A stretch of DNA of 64,000 bases from Roseiarcus sp036488815 (GTDB lineage Bacteria; Pseudomonadota; Alphaproteobacteria; Rhizobiales; Beijerinckiaceae): positions 67,581-131,580 of the forward strand of contig DASXGX010000118.1 in assembly GCA_036488815.1 (NCBI GenBank), in the 5' to 3' direction. The position numbers and the translations under genes were made by a program. Under the pieces are notes generated by a model that had not been told where the DNA came from, ran no database searches, and saw nothing but the letters and a program-made list of their open reading frames with translations. Of the stretch, positions 23,866 to 32,612 are shown in pieces. Every line of letters begins with the position of its first letter. Position 1 is the stretch's first letter.

Positions 23866-24320
23866 AGGACCGTTCAGCCGATTCGAACGGTTGGGCGTCG
23901 TTCGAGAGCGTGCTCGACGAGTTCGAGCGCCCAGCGGATGAGGCGGAGGAGCTGGCGCTTGCGGAGAGCGCCCTCAGCGCGGCTTTCGCAGCCTTCGCGC
24001 CGCCGATCGACTTCGAGCCGCAGGCCCGCGCTGCGGCCGATCGCTGGGATCTGGCTCTCGATTGGATCGCCGATCCGCCGGAGCTCGCCGCGCGGCCCGC
24101 CGCCGCGCCGAGCGTCGATCCTGATGTGATCGCCGCCGAGCTTGGGCTCGCTTGGGCCATGAGCCGCGACGACCTCAAGCGCGCGCGTCGACGGTTCATG
24201 TGGGAAAATCATCCCGACCGGCGCCCCGACGCGCCGCCGGAACTCGCCAATCGACGGGTGGCGATCGCCAACATGCTCATCGACCGCGCCGACCAAGCTC
24301 TGCGCGCGCGGCGTCCGTGA
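23862..24320 (+). CDS. J-domain protein coupled to the diguanylate cyclase
   Basis: 152 residues. Residues 1 to about 95 are acidic and Ala-rich with no known domain. Residues about 100-150 form a compact J domain (SRDDLKRARRRFMWENHPDR) with the essential HPD triad in ENHPDRR. No Gly/Phe or zinc-finger region follows, so it is a minimal J protein. It begins with GTG overlapping the cyclase stop by 4 bp. The presumed partner is DnaK; the client is unknown. Confidence 0.8.
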   Translation: MKDRSADSNGWASFESVLDEFERPADEAEELALAESALSAAFAAFAPPIDFEPQARAAADRWDLALDWIADPPELAARPAAAPSVDPDVIAAELGLAWAMSRDDLKRARRRFMWENHPDRRPDAPPELANRRVAIANMLIDRADQALRARRP

Positions 24321-24324
24321 GGTC

Positions 24325-24660
24325 TTAGGGCCGCCACAATGTGACAATCGCGCCGCCGAGCAAGATGAAGAGACCGCCGACCATGATCGGCGCGGTCGGC
24401 GCGGCTCGGAACGCGACAAGATTGATGATTTGTCCGACGACAAAGAACGTCGCGACATAGGCGCCCATCAGGCGACCCCAATCGAGCGGACCGAGATTGA
24501 CGACCAAACCGTAGCAATAGAGCACGATCATTCCGGCCAGCATGAGCCCGATGCGGACCTGGACCGAATGCGTTCGCAGGCCGATGCGAATGATCGCGTC
24601 CCCGCTTGCTTCGAACGTGGTGGCGAGAACGAGCAGTGCGATCGGCGCAAGAAAGCGCAT
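24325..24660 (-). CDS. Small integral membrane protein, unknown function
   Basis: 111 residues with four predicted membrane helices (FLAPIALLVLATTFEASGDA, VRIGLMLAGMIVLYCYGLVV, MGAYVATFFVVGQIINLVAF, APIMVGGLFILLGGAIVTLW). ATG 24660 is chosen for the GAGG upstream. The length and four-helix shape recall SMR/DMT-type half transporters, but no signature was recognised. It converges on the J-domain gene, with 4 bp between stops, and lies downstream of the fliI group, 64 bp from its neighbour. A flagellar role is not implied. Confidence 0.65.
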   Translation of the reverse strand: MRFLAPIALLVLATTFEASGDAIIRIGLRTHSVQVRIGLMLAGMIVLYCYGLVVNLGPLDWGRLMGAYVATFFVVGQIINLVAFRAAPTAPIMVGGLFILLGGAIVTLWRP

Positions 24661-24724
24661 TGGGACCTCACACGCGCGGCCGAAGCGCCGCATCGGCCCT
24701 ATTTCTCAGTCTTCGGACGCTGGA

Positions 24725-25369
24725 TCAATCGCCGGTCCCAAAGATCATCCGCCGCGAGAACGGGTCGGAGCCTTTTTTCTGCGGCGATTCGCCCATCAGC
24801 ATTGGCGCGCCCGAATCGTCGATCAGCGCCCAACGTCCGTCGCGCTTTTCGATCGAGGCGACCCGGCCGAGGCCCGGCGCCACGTCGCCGATCCTGATCG
24901 CCCGGATTTCGGCCCCGTTGGTGAGCCAGGCGACGCCCGGCTCGATCGCGAGGATCCGGAAGCCGTCCGACGTGGCGGACCCCGTTGCAGCCGGGTGCGG
25001 GATCGAGCCGGTCGGGGCCATGTCGAGGCCGTCGCCGCCGACCCTCGGCGCATTCGCGATGGGCGCCGCGACCGGGACGATCGCGGCCGAGGCGGCAGGC
25101 GCCGGCGAAGCCGAAGCGACGGGCGTGGGCGCCGCCTGGGTCGCCGGAGCCGGCGCGTCGATGACCATGGGATGGCTCGACCCGACCGGCGGACCATGCG
25201 GCTTGGCGAAGATCGCGAGATATTCCATGCCGTTGATCCGCGGCGCATGGTCCGGCTGGGTCAGCATGTAGCCGGCGAAGAGCGCCGCGCCGGCCGCCAT
25301 CGAGACGCCGGCGCCGACGAGCGCGACATCGCCGAGCGACTTCGTCCCCATGAAACCAAGCAAGTTCAT
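24725..25369 (-). CDS. Membrane-anchored protein with GspC/PilP-like tail, next to fliI
   Basis: 214 residues. A short cytoplasmic start (MNLLGFMGTKSLGD) leads to one membrane helix (about 15-36), then a long Pro/Ala linker (about 68-125). A small C-terminal beta domain (about 140-195, FRILAIEPGVAWLTNGAEIR) resembles by pattern the periplasmic domains of GspC/PilP-type proteins. It is 29 bp after fliI in the same direction and probably cotranscribed with flgF-fliI. The function is unknown. Confidence 0.7.
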   Translation of the reverse strand: MNLLGFMGTKSLGDVALVGAGVSMAAGAALFAGYMLTQPDHAPRINGMEYLAIFAKPHGPPVGSSHPMVIDAPAPATQAAPTPVASASPAPAASAAIVPVAAPIANAPRVGGDGLDMAPTGSIPHPAATGSATSDGFRILAIEPGVAWLTNGAEIRAIRIGDVAPGLGRVASIEKRDGRWALIDDSGAPMLMGESPQKKGSDPFSRRMIFGTGD

Positions 25370-25398
25370 TGGCGCTGCCTTCTCTGCGATCGTCCGGG

Positions 25399-26793
25399 TC
25401 ACGCGGCGGCCTGCTCGGCCTGTTCGTCCGACTTGCCGTCGCTGCGCAGAGCGGTGGCGAGTTCGATGAAGGGGTCCTGGCAAGCCGGAGACGACAGGCT
25501 TTGGGACATCGCCTCGTAGATGCGCGGCACCGACTTGACGGCCTGATCCAGCAGCGGATCAGCGCCGGGCGTGAAGCCGCCCATCAGGCGAAGGTCGCGC
25601 GTCTCCTCGTAGCGCGCCACGAGCGCACGCAGCTTGGCGACAAGCTTCCGCTGCTCGGGCGTGCGATTCGGCGGGTTGATGCGCGAGATCGACGAAAGGA
25701 TGTTGACGGCGGGAAAGCGGCCTTGGTCTGCAATCGCGCGGTCGAGCACGATGTGGCCGTCGAGCGTGCCGCGGATGCTGTCGGCCACGGGATCGTTGTG
25801 ATCGTCGCCGTCGACCAGCACCGAAAAGACGCCGGTGATCGAGCCCGAGCCCTCGACGCCGGGGCCCGCGCGCTCCAGCAGTCGCGGCAGGTCGCTGAAG
25901 ACGCTCGGCGCGTAGCCGCGCGCGACGGCGGGCTCGCCGGCCGCCAGCGCGACATCGCGCGCCGCATGGGCGTAGCGCGTGACGGAATCGACGATCAGCA
26001 GCACCGAATCGCCGCGGTCGCGGAAGTATTCGGCGACCGCCATCGCGGTTCGCGGCGCGAGGCGGCGCATCATCGGGCTCTCATCGCCCGTGGAGACGAC
26101 GGCGACCGCGGACTCCCGGTTGGCGGCGAGCGCGTCGTCGAGAAATTCGCGCACTTCGCGGCCGCGTTCGCCGACGAGCGCAATGACGACGGTGTCGAAA
26201 TCCGGCGCGCGCGCCAGCATCGCCAGCAGCGTCGACTTGCCGACGCCGGAGCCCGCGAAGATGCCGATGCGCTGGCCGGCGCTGAGCGGGGTGAAGAAAT
26301 CGATGACGCGAATGCCGGAGCGGATCGGCTTCTTTACGCGAGCGCGGCGCAGCGCCGGCGGCGGCTCCGCGTCGAGCGGCATCGCGCGGTCGCCCTGCGG
26401 CAGATCGCCTTCCCCATCGATCGGCCGCCCGAGCGCGTCGATGACGCGGCCTTTCCATTCGGGGCGCGGCCGCAACGACAGCGCGTCGGCCCGGAAGGCG
26501 CGGGCGCCGATCGCCGCGTCGCAGCGCGCGTCGAACGGCTTCAGCGTGACGGCGCCGTCGTCGATTCGGACGACTTCGCCGAGCTGGACGCGATCGCCGA
26601 CATCGACGCTGACGCATTCCCCGAGGCGGAGAAACCTCGACAGGCCGGCGACGCGGTAGTGCGACATCGCGATCTCCGTCACGACGCCGCTCACACGCGT
26701 CCGCGGCAGCGACTTCGCGCCCCAGGCGAGTTTTCCTTCCAGCCGATCGAGCGCGTTGAAGCGCTGGCTAGACGTTCCGATGCTTACGTTCAT
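25399..26793 (-). CDS. fliI: Flagellum-specific export ATPase FliI
   Basis: 464 residues of the F1-like ATPase family. Walker A GSGVGKST is at 181-188, Walker B is in LLIVDSVTRYAHAARD, and the catalytic region is ALVGERGREVREFL. It powers and chaperones substrate loading at the type III export gate together with FliH and FliJ. It sits in a three-gene minus-strand block (flgF-fliI-unknown) divergent from motA. The first 20 residues are more variable. Confidence 0.95.
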   Translation of the reverse strand: MNVSIGTSSQRFNALDRLEGKLAWGAKSLPRTRVSGVVTEIAMSHYRVAGLSRFLRLGECVSVDVGDRVQLGEVVRIDDGAVTLKPFDARCDAAIGARAFRADALSLRPRPEWKGRVIDALGRPIDGEGDLPQGDRAMPLDAEPPPALRRARVKKPIRSGIRVIDFFTPLSAGQRIGIFAGSGVGKSTLLAMLARAPDFDTVVIALVGERGREVREFLDDALAANRESAVAVVSTGDESPMMRRLAPRTAMAVAEYFRDRGDSVLLIVDSVTRYAHAARDVALAAGEPAVARGYAPSVFSDLPRLLERAGPGVEGSGSITGVFSVLVDGDDHNDPVADSIRGTLDGHIVLDRAIADQGRFPAVNILSSISRINPPNRTPEQRKLVAKLRALVARYEETRDLRLMGGFTPGADPLLDQAVKSVPRIYEAMSQSLSSPACQDPFIELATALRSDGKSDEQAEQAAA

Positions 26794-26831
26794 CCGCCGT
26801 CCCCATTCTCAATAACGAAAAGCCAGTCCCA

Positions 26832-27563
26832 TCAGGCGCCGAGTGTCTTGATGGCGTCTTGCATGGACATTTCTGTCTGCGACACTTGCGCGTTCACGCC
26901 GTCGAAGGCCCGCGTCACCTCGATGAGCCGCGACATCTCCTCGATCGGATTGACGTTGGAGCCCTCGGTGTAGCCCTGGACGACGCCGTTGTTCGTGAAG
27001 TCGAGGATAGGCGTCGGCGCCTTGTCGGGAATGACGCCGGAATTCTCGGTGCGAGTCAGATTCGCGGTGTCGTCGATCTCAAAGAGACCGATCGCGCCGA
27101 TCTTCCTGCCGCTTTGCGCGATCATGCCGTCGCCGGAAATCACCGGAGCGCCGGCGTTCGGATCGAGCATGATCGGGGAGCCCCCAGCGTCGAGCACGGC
27201 GTTGCCCGTCAGCGTCTCGAGAGTTCCGGTTTCCGAAATCTTCATCCGCCCGTCGCGCGTGTAGGCGACGCCGTTGGCGGTGCTGATGCCGAGCCAGCCG
27301 TCGCCCTGGACGGCGACGTCGAAGGGATTGTCGGTCTTGAGCGAGGGGCCCGACGCCCGGGAGATGTACGTCTTTCCGGGCGAGACGTAAGCGACGTTGT
27401 GGTCGCCTGCTTTGGCCAGCTCGGTCTGGAAGGAGACGCCGTCCGCGCGAAAGCCGACCGTGTTCATGTTCGCGACGTTGTTGGCGATCGTCTCCAACCG
27501 CCGCTCCAGCGAAACCTGCCCCGACAAGGCGACATAAAGTCCGTTCTGCATTCCGACACCCAT
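26832..27563 (-). CDS. flgF: Flagellar proximal rod protein FlgF
   Basis: 243 residues. It has the N-terminal rod/hook motif (LERRLETIANNVANMNTVGF), the central beta region (DNPFDVAVQGDGWLGIS) and the C-terminal helix (GSNVNPIEEMSRLIEVTRAF). It is one of the proximal rod subunits. The ATG at 27563 is used, although a second ATG four codons in (27551) is equally possible. It is divergent from motA across about 130 bp. Confidence 0.93.
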   Translation of the reverse strand: MGVGMQNGLYVALSGQVSLERRLETIANNVANMNTVGFRADGVSFQTELAKAGDHNVAYVSPGKTYISRASGPSLKTDNPFDVAVQGDGWLGISTANGVAYTRDGRMKISETGTLETLTGNAVLDAGGSPIMLDPNAGAPVISGDGMIAQSGRKIGAIGLFEIDDTANLTRTENSGVIPDKAPTPILDFTNNGVVQGYTEGSNVNPIEEMSRLIEVTRAFDGVNAQVSQTEMSMQDAIKTLGA

Positions 27564-27693
27564 GACGGCGCGCCGCGTGGCTCGCCCTCGGGAACCATTG
27601 TCGAGCCGCCTTGCATGAAGCTGACGTCGCGGGAAACAGCCTCACGTAAGATTGCCGCTGCACGGTCTGCAGGCCGAGCGACGGGAGAGGCAC

Positions 27694-28584
27694 GTGAATT
27701 TTATAATTGGACTCATCATCGCCGTGGGGAGCATCCTCGGCGGATATGGAGCGCTCGGCGGCCATATGGAAGTGCTGATGCAGCCGTTCGAGTTTCTGAT
27801 CATCGGCGGCGCCGCACTAGGCATCTTCATCGTCGCCAATCCGTTCTCCACGATCAAGGATTGCGGCCGGGCGATCACCGAAGCGGTCATGGACAAGGCG
27901 CCGAAGCCGCGCGACTACCTCGACGTTCTGAGCGCTATGCACGCGCTGATGAGGGAGCTGCGCAGCAAGTCGCGCGGCGAGGTCGAAGGGCATTTCGACA
28001 ACCCCACCGAATCGGAAGTGTTTAAGGGCTATCCGCGCCTGATCGCCAATCGCGATCTTCTCACCTTCATTTGCGACTACGGCCGGTTGATCATCATCGG
28101 CAATGCGAAGACGCATGAAATCGAGGCGCTGATCGACGAGGAGCTCGAGACCCTTGCCCACGATCGCTACAAGCCGGTGCATGCGCTCCAGGCAGTCTCC
28201 GACGGCCTGCCGGCGCTCGGCATCGTCGCCGCGGTGCTGGGTATCATCCATGCGATGGGCGCGCTCGACCAGTCGCCCGAGGCGCTCGGCGGCCTGATCG
28301 GCGCGGCGCTGGTCGGCACGTTCGCCGGCATTTTCTTCTCCTATGGTATCGTCGCGCCGGTCGCTGCGAAGATCAAAGCCGTCCGGCAGAAGCAGCTGCG
28401 CCTGTTCGCGCTCGTCAAGCAGAGTCTGCTCGCCTTCATGAACGGCGCGATGCCGCAGGTGGCGGTCGAGTTCGGCCGCAAGACCATTCCCTCCAAGGAG
28501 CGTCCGACCATCGACACCGTGGAAAACGAGACGATCGCCGGCCCCGCGCCGGCCGCCGAATCGTCGGTCAAGGAAGCGGCCTAA
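27694..28584 (+). CDS. motA: Flagellar motor stator protein MotA
   Basis: 296 residues from the GTG at 27694, preceded 3 nt upstream by GGGAGAGG. Four membrane helices are present (FIIGLIIAVGSILGGYGALG near the start; ALGGLIGAALVGTFAGIFFS late), plus the large cytoplasmic loop with charged residues that meets FliG. It couples ion flow through MotA-MotB to rotation. It is separated from motB by about 8.5 kb, the usual rhizobial split. It opens the plus-strand operon motA-fliM-fliN-fliG-flhB. Confidence 0.95.
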   Translation: MNFIIGLIIAVGSILGGYGALGGHMEVLMQPFEFLIIGGAALGIFIVANPFSTIKDCGRAITEAVMDKAPKPRDYLDVLSAMHALMRELRSKSRGEVEGHFDNPTESEVFKGYPRLIANRDLLTFICDYGRLIIIGNAKTHEIEALIDEELETLAHDRYKPVHALQAVSDGLPALGIVAAVLGIIHAMGALDQSPEALGGLIGAALVGTFAGIFFSYGIVAPVAAKIKAVRQKQLRLFALVKQSLLAFMNGAMPQVAVEFGRKTIPSKERPTIDTVENETIAGPAPAAESSVKEAA

Positions 28585-28587
28585 CCC

Positions 28588-29529
28588 ATGCCAACGGAAG
28601 ACCATCACGTCGCGGCCCCAGCAGCCTGGCTGCAAGGCGCCTCCCCGGAGGGCGGGGGCCTCTCGATCGAGCGGATGCCCGGTCTCGGCTACGCGCTCGA
28701 GCAATTCTCGCTCAGCGCCACCGACGCGCTGGCCTCGTTCTGCAAGGCGTCCTCCGACGGCTCGGTCGACGAGATGCGATCGACTCAGGTGTTCGAGTTC
28801 CTCGGCGAATCCCAGGGCCTCGCGGCCGCGGTGTTGAACTGCGCCGCCTACGAGGCGCGCATGCTGATGGTGTTCGACGAGCGGATCGCCGAAACGATCG
28901 TCGCCGCGGTTTTCGGCGGCGATGCGCAGGGAACGGTTCCGCCGCGCTCGCGCCGGAGCATGACGAATGTCGAAACCGCGCTCGTGGGCGAATTCGCACG
29001 CCATCTGACCAAGGCGCTCACCAAGGGGTTCGCGCAAAACGGCGGCCTCGGCCTCGCCTTCGAGCGTTTGGAGACGCTGAGCGACGTCTATGCGCTCGGC
29101 CGGCGCGACTCGTCGGCGATCGCGGCGCGCGTGACGATCGACACCGCCGGCGGCGCCGCGCCTGTCACTTTCCTCTTCCCGCAGTCGCTCCTGTTGCCGG
29201 TTCGCAAGGATCTGACCTTCGACCCCGGCAGCGAAGCGCCGACGTCCGACCCCCGCTGGATCCGCGAGCTCGAGGCCGGCGTCACCAAGGCGCCGCTGGT
29301 CGTCACCGCCGTCCTCGAAGAGGTCGAGATGACGCTCGGCGACGTCGCCCGCTTCGCCGTCGGCGAGGTGCTGAGCCTGCAAGGGGTGGGCATGGGCCGC
29401 GTTCGCCTCGAATGCGCCGGCCATGAGATTTTCTGGTGCAAGCTCGGCGAAGCCGACGGGCGATACTCGCTCAAGGTCGAGGAGGCCATCGTGCAGGAAG
29501 ACCACTTCGGGGCGCCGCCGGTCCACTGA
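28588..29529 (+). CDS. fliM: Flagellar motor switch protein FliM
   Basis: 313 residues. The middle CheC-like domain (about 40-215) and the C-terminal SpoA domain (about 240-305, LGDVARFAVGEVLSLQGVG) are visible. The extreme N-terminus (PTEDHHVAAPAAWLQGASPE) lacks the acidic EIDALL-type CheY-P-binding helix seen in enteric FliM. FliM joins FliG and FliN in the C-ring. It starts 3 bp after motA. Confidence 0.9.
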   Translation: MPTEDHHVAAPAAWLQGASPEGGGLSIERMPGLGYALEQFSLSATDALASFCKASSDGSVDEMRSTQVFEFLGESQGLAAAVLNCAAYEARMLMVFDERIAETIVAAVFGGDAQGTVPPRSRRSMTNVETALVGEFARHLTKALTKGFAQNGGLGLAFERLETLSDVYALGRRDSSAIAARVTIDTAGGAAPVTFLFPQSLLLPVRKDLTFDPGSEAPTSDPRWIRELEAGVTKAPLVVTAVLEEVEMTLGDVARFAVGEVLSLQGVGMGRVRLECAGHEIFWCKLGEADGRYSLKVEEAIVQEDHFGAPPVH

Positions 29530-29579
29530 CCAGCGGCCTCCTTAGGGCAGCAACCCATCGAGCAAGGGAAGTTCCGACC

Positions 29580-29921
29580 ATGGAAGACGAATACGAAACG
29601 CTGGACGGCGAGCACGAACCGGAAGCGGCGCCCGCCAGCGCGACGGCGCCGAGCGCGCACAGATACGACGCCATCCTTTCCATTCCTGTGACGGTGCAGG
29701 TGGTCCTCGGCACCACGACGATGCCGGTCGCCAGCTTGATGAAACTGGGGCGCGGCGCGGTCGTCTCGCTCGATCAGAAGGTCGGCGACCCCGTCAATGT
29801 CGTGGTGAACGGCAGAGTGGTGGCGCGCGGCGAAGTCGTCGTGGTCGACGAGGACAGCGCGCGCTACGGCGTCTCGCTGACCGAGATCGTCACCGCTCCG
29901 CGCGACGAACGCGCAGCTTGA
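29580..29921 (+). CDS. fliN: Flagellar motor switch protein FliN
   Basis: 113 residues. An acidic N-terminal tail (1 to about 30) is followed by a single SpoA domain (YDAILSIPVTVQVVLGTTTM, VNVVVNGRVVARGEVVVVDE). It forms the bottom of the C-ring and docks the FliH/FliI export complex. The ATG at 29580 is preceded by AAGGGAAG and marks the start of family similarity. Confidence 0.93.
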   Translation: MEDEYETLDGEHEPEAAPASATAPSAHRYDAILSIPVTVQVVLGTTTMPVASLMKLGRGAVVSLDQKVGDPVNVVVNGRVVARGEVVVVDEDSARYGVSLTEIVTAPRDERAA

Positions 29922-29934
29922 AGACCGAGGCGTC

Positions 29935-30957
29935 ATGACCATCGATACCGACGATTCGCTCGAGGGGGAGCGCGAGTTCGGCGGGGCCCAGAAGGCCGCG
30001 GCCATTCTGCTCGCCATGGGCAAGCCGCCGGCGGCGCTGCTCTTGAAGCATCTCGAACCGCACGAGCTGCGCGACGTCACGCGGGCGGCGGCGCAGCTCG
30101 GCACGGTCTCGATCGCCGAGCTCGAAGCGCTGGTGGAGGAGTTCACGTCGGACTTTTCCGCCGGCGCCAAGCTCCTCGGCGACGTCGGGCAGGCGCGCGA
30201 GATGCTGACCGGCGCGATGCCGCCGGAACAGGTCGCCAACATCATGGATGACGTGTTTGGCCCTGGCGGCAACGTCTGGGTTGACCTCGGCGCGATCTCG
30301 GAGGCGGTGCTGTCGGACTATCTCGTCGGCGAGCATTCGCTCACGACGACCTATATTCTCTCGAAGCTCGATCCGGGCCTGGCGGCGCAAATCATCGCCC
30401 GTCTGCCGCGCGACACGCGCAACGACGTTCTCTGCGCGATGATCTCGCGGCCGAAAGTGTCGGAAGAGACTCAGCGCGTCATCGAAGAGGCGGTGCGGGC
30501 CGACATCGCGATGCTCGCCGCGCGCGCCTCGGGGCTCGACAATCACACCCGCATCGCGGAGATCATCAACAACCTCGAGCCTCTCGAGGCGCGAGAGGTG
30601 GTCAAGTCGCTCGTCGCGACGCGCCCGAAGGAGGCGCGCATCGTGATGAAGATGCTGTTCTCGTTCGACGACCTGCCGCGCCTTTCGCAGCGCGCCCGCT
30701 CGACCGTGTTCGACAAGGTGGCGACCGAAGTCGTCGTGCTGGCGCTCAGGGGAACCGACGCGCAATTCCGCGACTCGGTGCTTTCCGCGATGGCGTCGCG
30801 CTCGCGCCGCCTCGTCGAGGGCGAGCTCTCCACCGGCTCGAACGCGCCGCCACGCGAAGTGACCAAGGCGCGCAAGCAGATCGTCGATCTGGTGCTCAAG
30901 ATGGCGCAGCGAAACGAAATTGAAATCGCGCCTCCCGAGGGCGTGGAAGCCGCCTAA
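29935..30957 (+). CDS. fliG: Flagellar motor switch protein FliG
   Basis: 340 residues. It has the N-terminal FliF-binding part (AILLAMGKPPAALLLKHLEP), a middle domain and the C-terminal torque domain with its charged helix (LSQRARSTVFDKVATEVVVL). FliG converts stator movement into rotor torque. It lies 13 bp after fliN in the same operon. Confidence 0.95.
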   Translation: MTIDTDDSLEGEREFGGAQKAAAILLAMGKPPAALLLKHLEPHELRDVTRAAAQLGTVSIAELEALVEEFTSDFSAGAKLLGDVGQAREMLTGAMPPEQVANIMDDVFGPGGNVWVDLGAISEAVLSDYLVGEHSLTTTYILSKLDPGLAAQIIARLPRDTRNDVLCAMISRPKVSEETQRVIEEAVRADIAMLAARASGLDNHTRIAEIINNLEPLEAREVVKSLVATRPKEARIVMKMLFSFDDLPRLSQRARSTVFDKVATEVVVLALRGTDAQFRDSVLSAMASRSRRLVEGELSTGSNAPPREVTKARKQIVDLVLKMAQRNEIEIAPPEGVEAA

Positions 30958-30975
30958 CTTTCGCCGGATGCAGGC

Positions 30976-32061
30976 ATGGCAGACGAAGATTCGGACAGCA
31001 AGACAGAAGAAGCCACAGAAAAGAAGCTGAACGACGCAATCGAGCGCGGCTCCGTCCCGATGTCGCGCGAGGTCGCCGTTGTCGCGTCTTTGGCTGCGAT
31101 CTTGATCGCCGTCGTTTACGTGATCCCGCCGCGCGCCGCCGAGTTCGTCGGCACGCTCATTCACTTCCTCGACGATCCAGCCGGGTGGAGGCTCGAGCAG
31201 GGGAGCGACGTGCTCGCTTTGGCGGGGATCCTCGTGATCGCGGCGGGACAATTTCTGCTGCCGACCGTACTTCTTCTGATGGTCGCCGGCGTCGTCGCCT
31301 CCATCGCGCAGAACCCGCCGCGCTTCGTGCTGAGTCGGATCATGCCCGATTTATCAAGAATCTCGATCACGGCCGGATTTTCGCGCGTGTTCGGGCTGCG
31401 CGGCCTGACCGAATTTCTCAAGAGCATCGCGAAAATCGGCGCGGTGATCGCGATCGTCGCGGGGGTGCTCAGCGGCCAGAAGTATCTGCTCACGTCGGCG
31501 ATGTTCTTGGACGTCTCCGAGTTGCCGGAGCGCATCAGCCGCCTATGCGTCGACGTCGTCGGCGCCGTTCTCGTGGCGACCCTCGTCGTCGCGGCCGGCG
31601 ACATCACCTGGGCGCGCATCCACTGGCGTCGCGATCAGCGCATGAGCCGGCACGAGATCAAGGAGGAGCTCAAGCAGGCCGAGGGCGACCGCATGGTGAA
31701 GGCGCGTCTGCGGTCGCTGCGCCTCGATCGTCATCGCCGGCGGATGCTCGCCTCGGTGCCGAAGGCGACGATGGTCGTGGTCAACCCGACGCACTACGCG
31801 GTTGCGATGCGCTACGTTCGTTCCGAAGGCGGCGCCCCGATGGTGCTCGCCAAGGGCGTCGATCTCGTCGCGCTCAAGATCCGCGAGATCGCGGAGCAGA
31901 ATCAGATTCCGATCATCGAGGACAAACCCCTCGCGCGCGCGCTCTACGGCGCGGTCGTCGTCGACAGCGCGATTCCCCCCGAGTTCTATCGAGCGGTCGC
32001 GGAAATCGTTCATTTGGTCCAGGAGAAGAAGCGCTCCTGGCCCTTGATAAGGAACAGATGA
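30976..32061 (+). CDS. flhB: Flagellar export gate protein FlhB
   Basis: 361 residues. A charged N-terminus (DSKTEEATEKKLNDAIERGS), four membrane helices and a cytoplasmic domain are present. The self-cleavage motif is Asn270-Pro-Thr-His273 in MVVVNPTHYAV. Cleavage there is what switches export from rod/hook to filament substrates under FliK control. It is 18 bp after fliG. Confidence 0.96.
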   Translation: MADEDSDSKTEEATEKKLNDAIERGSVPMSREVAVVASLAAILIAVVYVIPPRAAEFVGTLIHFLDDPAGWRLEQGSDVLALAGILVIAAGQFLLPTVLLLMVAGVVASIAQNPPRFVLSRIMPDLSRISITAGFSRVFGLRGLTEFLKSIAKIGAVIAIVAGVLSGQKYLLTSAMFLDVSELPERISRLCVDVVGAVLVATLVVAAGDITWARIHWRRDQRMSRHEIKEELKQAEGDRMVKARLRSLRLDRHRRRMLASVPKATMVVVNPTHYAVAMRYVRSEGGAPMVLAKGVDLVALKIREIAEQNQIPIIEDKPLARALYGAVVVDSAIPPEFYRAVAEIVHLVQEKKRSWPLIRNR

Positions 32062-32064
32062 GCC

Positions 32065-32577
32065 ATGATCACGAGCCATGCCGAGCCTCGTCACCCGGCC
32101 CATGAGGAGATCATCGCCAACGCGATGGTCGACGTCGCGACGGAGTTGCGACTGGCCGATTTGTCCGAACTCGTCGTTTTGATTCGCAGCGAGCAGGCGG
32201 CGAACATCGCCGATCTCGTCAATTCGTCGAGCGAGCTGTTCTTCAGGAGCGGCACGCTGCGCTACGCGCTGTCGGCGGCGTGCGAGTTTCGCTGGGAATC
32301 GTCGCCGACGGTCCGGCTCGACATGGAGTTCCGCAACGCCGCCGTCTGCGCCTTCTTCAGCCTGATCATCGGGCGCAAGCGCGCGGGGGTCCATGTCGCC
32401 CAAATCCTGTTCGACGACGAGGCGCTCGACGAAATCGAGAAGAGCCGACGCCTTCTGGCCGCGATCGAGGAAGCGCGCCTGCAGCCGCTGGGACGCTCGC
32501 GGGGCGATGCGTTCGATCGCATCGCCGACTTGGCGGGCCCGACATGGCGCAAGCCTGGAGCAAGGCCGGCCGCCTAA
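32065..32577 (+). CDS. Conserved-looking protein of unknown function in the flagellar operon
   Basis: 170 residues, cytoplasmic, with no signal peptide or membrane helix. It is mixed helical, with a middle strand-rich part (GTLRYALSAACEFRWESSPT) and a basic tail. It begins 3 bp after flhB and ends 35 bp before flgB, so it is embedded in the operon and likely cotranscribed. I recognise no domain. Its position suggests a flagellar assembly or regulatory factor, but that is context only. Confidence 0.75.
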   Translation: MITSHAEPRHPAHEEIIANAMVDVATELRLADLSELVVLIRSEQAANIADLVNSSSELFFRSGTLRYALSAACEFRWESSPTVRLDMEFRNAAVCAFFSLIIGRKRAGVHVAQILFDDEALDEIEKSRRLLAAIEEARLQPLGRSRGDAFDRIADLAGPTWRKPGARPAA

Positions 32578-32612
32578 GTTCGACCCATTGCTTACGAACG
32601 GGATTTTGACGG

